Source: an uncultured Clostridia bacterium
GTDB taxonomy: Bacteria > Bacillota > Clostridia > Oscillospirales > Ruminococcaceae
Direction: 5' to 3'
Length of the DNA stretch: 35,697 bases
NCBI GenBank assembly: GCA_947176675.1
Contig: CAMWRN010000002.1
Location: 1-35,697, forward strand
Position numbers and translations under genes: made by a program. This document shows positions 34,330 to 35,697 of the stretch, piece by piece (the first letter of the stretch is position 1; the number at the start of each line of letters is the position of its first letter). Under the pieces are notes generated by a model, which was not told the origin of the DNA, did not search any database, and worked only from the letters and a program-made list of their open reading frames with translations.

Positions 34330-34725
34330 ATGGCTTGCAAACCTATTTGCAAATTATGCGATAAACTTGTTATATCCAGCAGCGTAACGTTTGCGGGTGG
34401 AAATGTGGTTATAAACATTCCTGCGGGCAGTTACAGAGACGGCTGCAAGTACTGTCTTGTTATAGCGCAGGCGATACCCACAACCGCAACTATCGCCGCA
34501 CCTGTGGTTATCACCATAGGCAGCGGTACAGAGCAGTACCCTCTTACAAGGTGCGACTGTTCGCAGGTCACGGTATGCGGCATAAGGACGCGTACAAGAT
34601 ACAGCACTATTGTGTCTACAAGCGCAACAGGCGGCGTGTTCAAAATGCTTGGCAGACCCTGCTGCACTCCAGACAATAACCTTGCAAGTATCAACGGGAC
34701 TGCTCCAGCAACGCCCACAACTTAA
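34330..34725 (+). CDS. Cys-rich probable beta-structured protein, unknown function
   Basis: MACKPICKLCDKLVISSSVTFAGGNVVINIPAGSYRDGCKYCLVIAQ...CDCSQVTVCG...PCC. Confidence 0.7.
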   Translation: MACKPICKLCDKLVISSSVTFAGGNVVINIPAGSYRDGCKYCLVIAQAIPTTATIAAPVVITIGSGTEQYPLTRCDCSQVTVCGIRTRTRYSTIVSTSATGGVFKMLGRPCCTPDNNLASINGTAPATPTT

Positions 34726-34740
34726 AAGGAGGATAAAGAT

Positions 34741-35160
34741 ATGGAACATCTTTACAAACTTAAAGACGCTCTTATGGATAGCCTTGAAGAGCTTGATACC
34801 ATAAAAAACGGCAGGCTTAAAATGAGCGAGCTCGAAGCTATAAACTATATAACCGACACTATCAAGAATATAGACAAAATCTGTATGCTTGAAGAGGACG
34901 ACGGTTATAGCGGTGCGGGTAATTGGGAGGCTCGTATCGATGGCACATACGGTAATAGCCGCATGAATGACCGCAATCGCCATTACGACAGCGAGAGCAG
35001 CTACGCAAATCGTGGCAAACATTGGGTAAAAGGTCATTACAGCCGCGCAGACGCTAAAGAAATGACTATGAAACATCTTGAAAAAGCAATGGACAGCGCA
35101 ACCGACCACAAGGAACGCGAAGCCATTGAAAAAGCAATGGAAACTATTGAAAGAATGTGA
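34741..35160 (+). CDS. Helical phage protein of unknown function with Tyr/Arg/Ser/Gly-rich centre
   Basis: MEHLYKLKDALMDSLEELDTIKNGRLKMSELEAINYITDTIKNIDKICMLEEDDGYSG...GKHWVKGHYSR. Confidence 0.7.
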   Translation: MEHLYKLKDALMDSLEELDTIKNGRLKMSELEAINYITDTIKNIDKICMLEEDDGYSGAGNWEARIDGTYGNSRMNDRNRHYDSESSYANRGKHWVKGHYSRADAKEMTMKHLEKAMDSATDHKEREAIEKAMETIERM

Positions 35161-35478
35161 ATGACTATGATTTCTCAAAGAGAACTGCTAAAAGCCATTG
35201 AAGAATGTGAGAAAAACGTTAATTCGTTTCAAGGCTGTGAAAAACTATCGGCTCTGTACACAGTTTACGACCATTTATACGGTCAGCCTGTGGAATATAC
35301 CAATATCCACACCGAGACCGAAACAATAATTGAAACAGACGGCGACAATGATTTTCTGAAAGCTATCAATGGCAAAAGCGCAGTTAAGATTTGGAATATT
35401 GTGTCGGAACTTATGGAAAGTGTTAAACTTATCCAGCCGCGACTTTATGATGCGGTTATGCAAAAAATTCAAGAATAA
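35161..35478 (+). CDS. Hypothetical helical phage protein
   Basis: Tightly linked to preceding gene; ISQRELLKAIEECEKNVNSFQGCEKLSALYTVYDHLY. Confidence 0.6.
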   Translation: MTMISQRELLKAIEECEKNVNSFQGCEKLSALYTVYDHLYGQPVEYTNIHTETETIIETDGDNDFLKAINGKSAVKIWNIVSELMESVKLIQPRLYDAVMQKIQE

Positions 35479-35482
35479 TCTT

Positions 35483-35517
35483 TGCGGGATTTGTAGAAAG
35501 CAAGTCCCGCATATTTT
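35483..35517 (+). terminator. Rho-independent terminator at right end of prophage
   Basis: TGCGGGATTTG-tagaaag-CAAGTCCCGCA then TATTTTT. Confidence 0.9.
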
Positions 35518-35539
35518 TGACACCCATTTTGACACCCAT
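35516..35539. repeat. Two tandem 12-bp repeats TTTGACACCCAT; candidate integrase arm-type sites
   Basis: Direct inspection; about 110 bp from the tRNA-Thr 3' end. Confidence 0.6.
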
Positions 35540-35650
35540 AAACACGCATAATTACAATGTTATTTCCTGTTATTGCCAATTAATTTCTGATTAAAAAAAC
35601 CAAAAAACCCCGTAAACCGTTTAAATGACGCATTTACAAGGCTTTTTTAA

Positions 35651-35697
35651 TGGAGCTGGAAACGTGACTTGAACACGCGACCTGCGCATTACGAATG
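35651..35697 (-). tRNA. tRNA-Thr(CGT), 3' portion, truncated by window end; likely attachment site
   Basis: Reverse complement CATTCGTAATGCGCAGGTCGCGTGTTCAAGTCACGTTTCCAGCTCCA: loop TTCGTAA, stem TGCGC, T-arm GCGTG-TTCAAGT-CACGT, acceptor TTCCAGC, encoded CCA. Confidence 0.88.

Noticed and set aside
34354-35178. 274-aa minus-strand ORF in the terminal cluster
   Set aside because: Overlaps two + strand genes with good RBS; His/Cys/Ala-biased low-complexity translation.

Overview
The window is almost entirely a prophage (or assembled temperate phage) of a low/mid-GC Firmicutes host, probably a gut Clostridia lineage, with a siphovirus-type morphogenesis region. All supported genes are on the + strand. 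Order: truncated Gly-X repeat protein; beta-class DNA methyltransferase; DUF7666-like repeat protein; recombination/replication block (DUF1351, RecT, MBL-fold protein, replication initiator-like protein, DnaC-like loader, RusA); anti-restriction/nuclease block (Lar, a 25-codon stub of a C5-cytosine methyltransferase, GIY-YIG nuclease, YopX, DUF4317, SSB); transcriptional regulators (sigma-region-4/alpha-CTD composite and ArpU/DUF1492-like); packaging and head genes (TerS, TerL, portal, MuF-like, HK97-gp10-like); an inserted terminator-promoter-cargo-structured-RNA cassette; scaffold, capsid, connectors, tail tube; a -1 frameshifted tail chaperone; tape measure, Dit, Tal, LRR and lectin-like tail proteins; GH25 endolysin and holin; a membrane protein under a consensus promoter with an operator-like palindrome; and a cluster of short unusual proteins. 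The window ends in the 3' part of a minus-strand tRNA-Thr(CGT), the likely attachment site. Integrase and repressor are not in the window. Best leads: the structured RNA with a tRNA-Leu-like core at 18.85-19.07 kb and its cargo cassette, a 23-bp promoter box duplicated 5.6 kb apart, the sigma4-alphaCTD composite, and the terminal cluster of Cys/Gly-rich proteins. All identifications are by eye from translated sequence; no searches were run.
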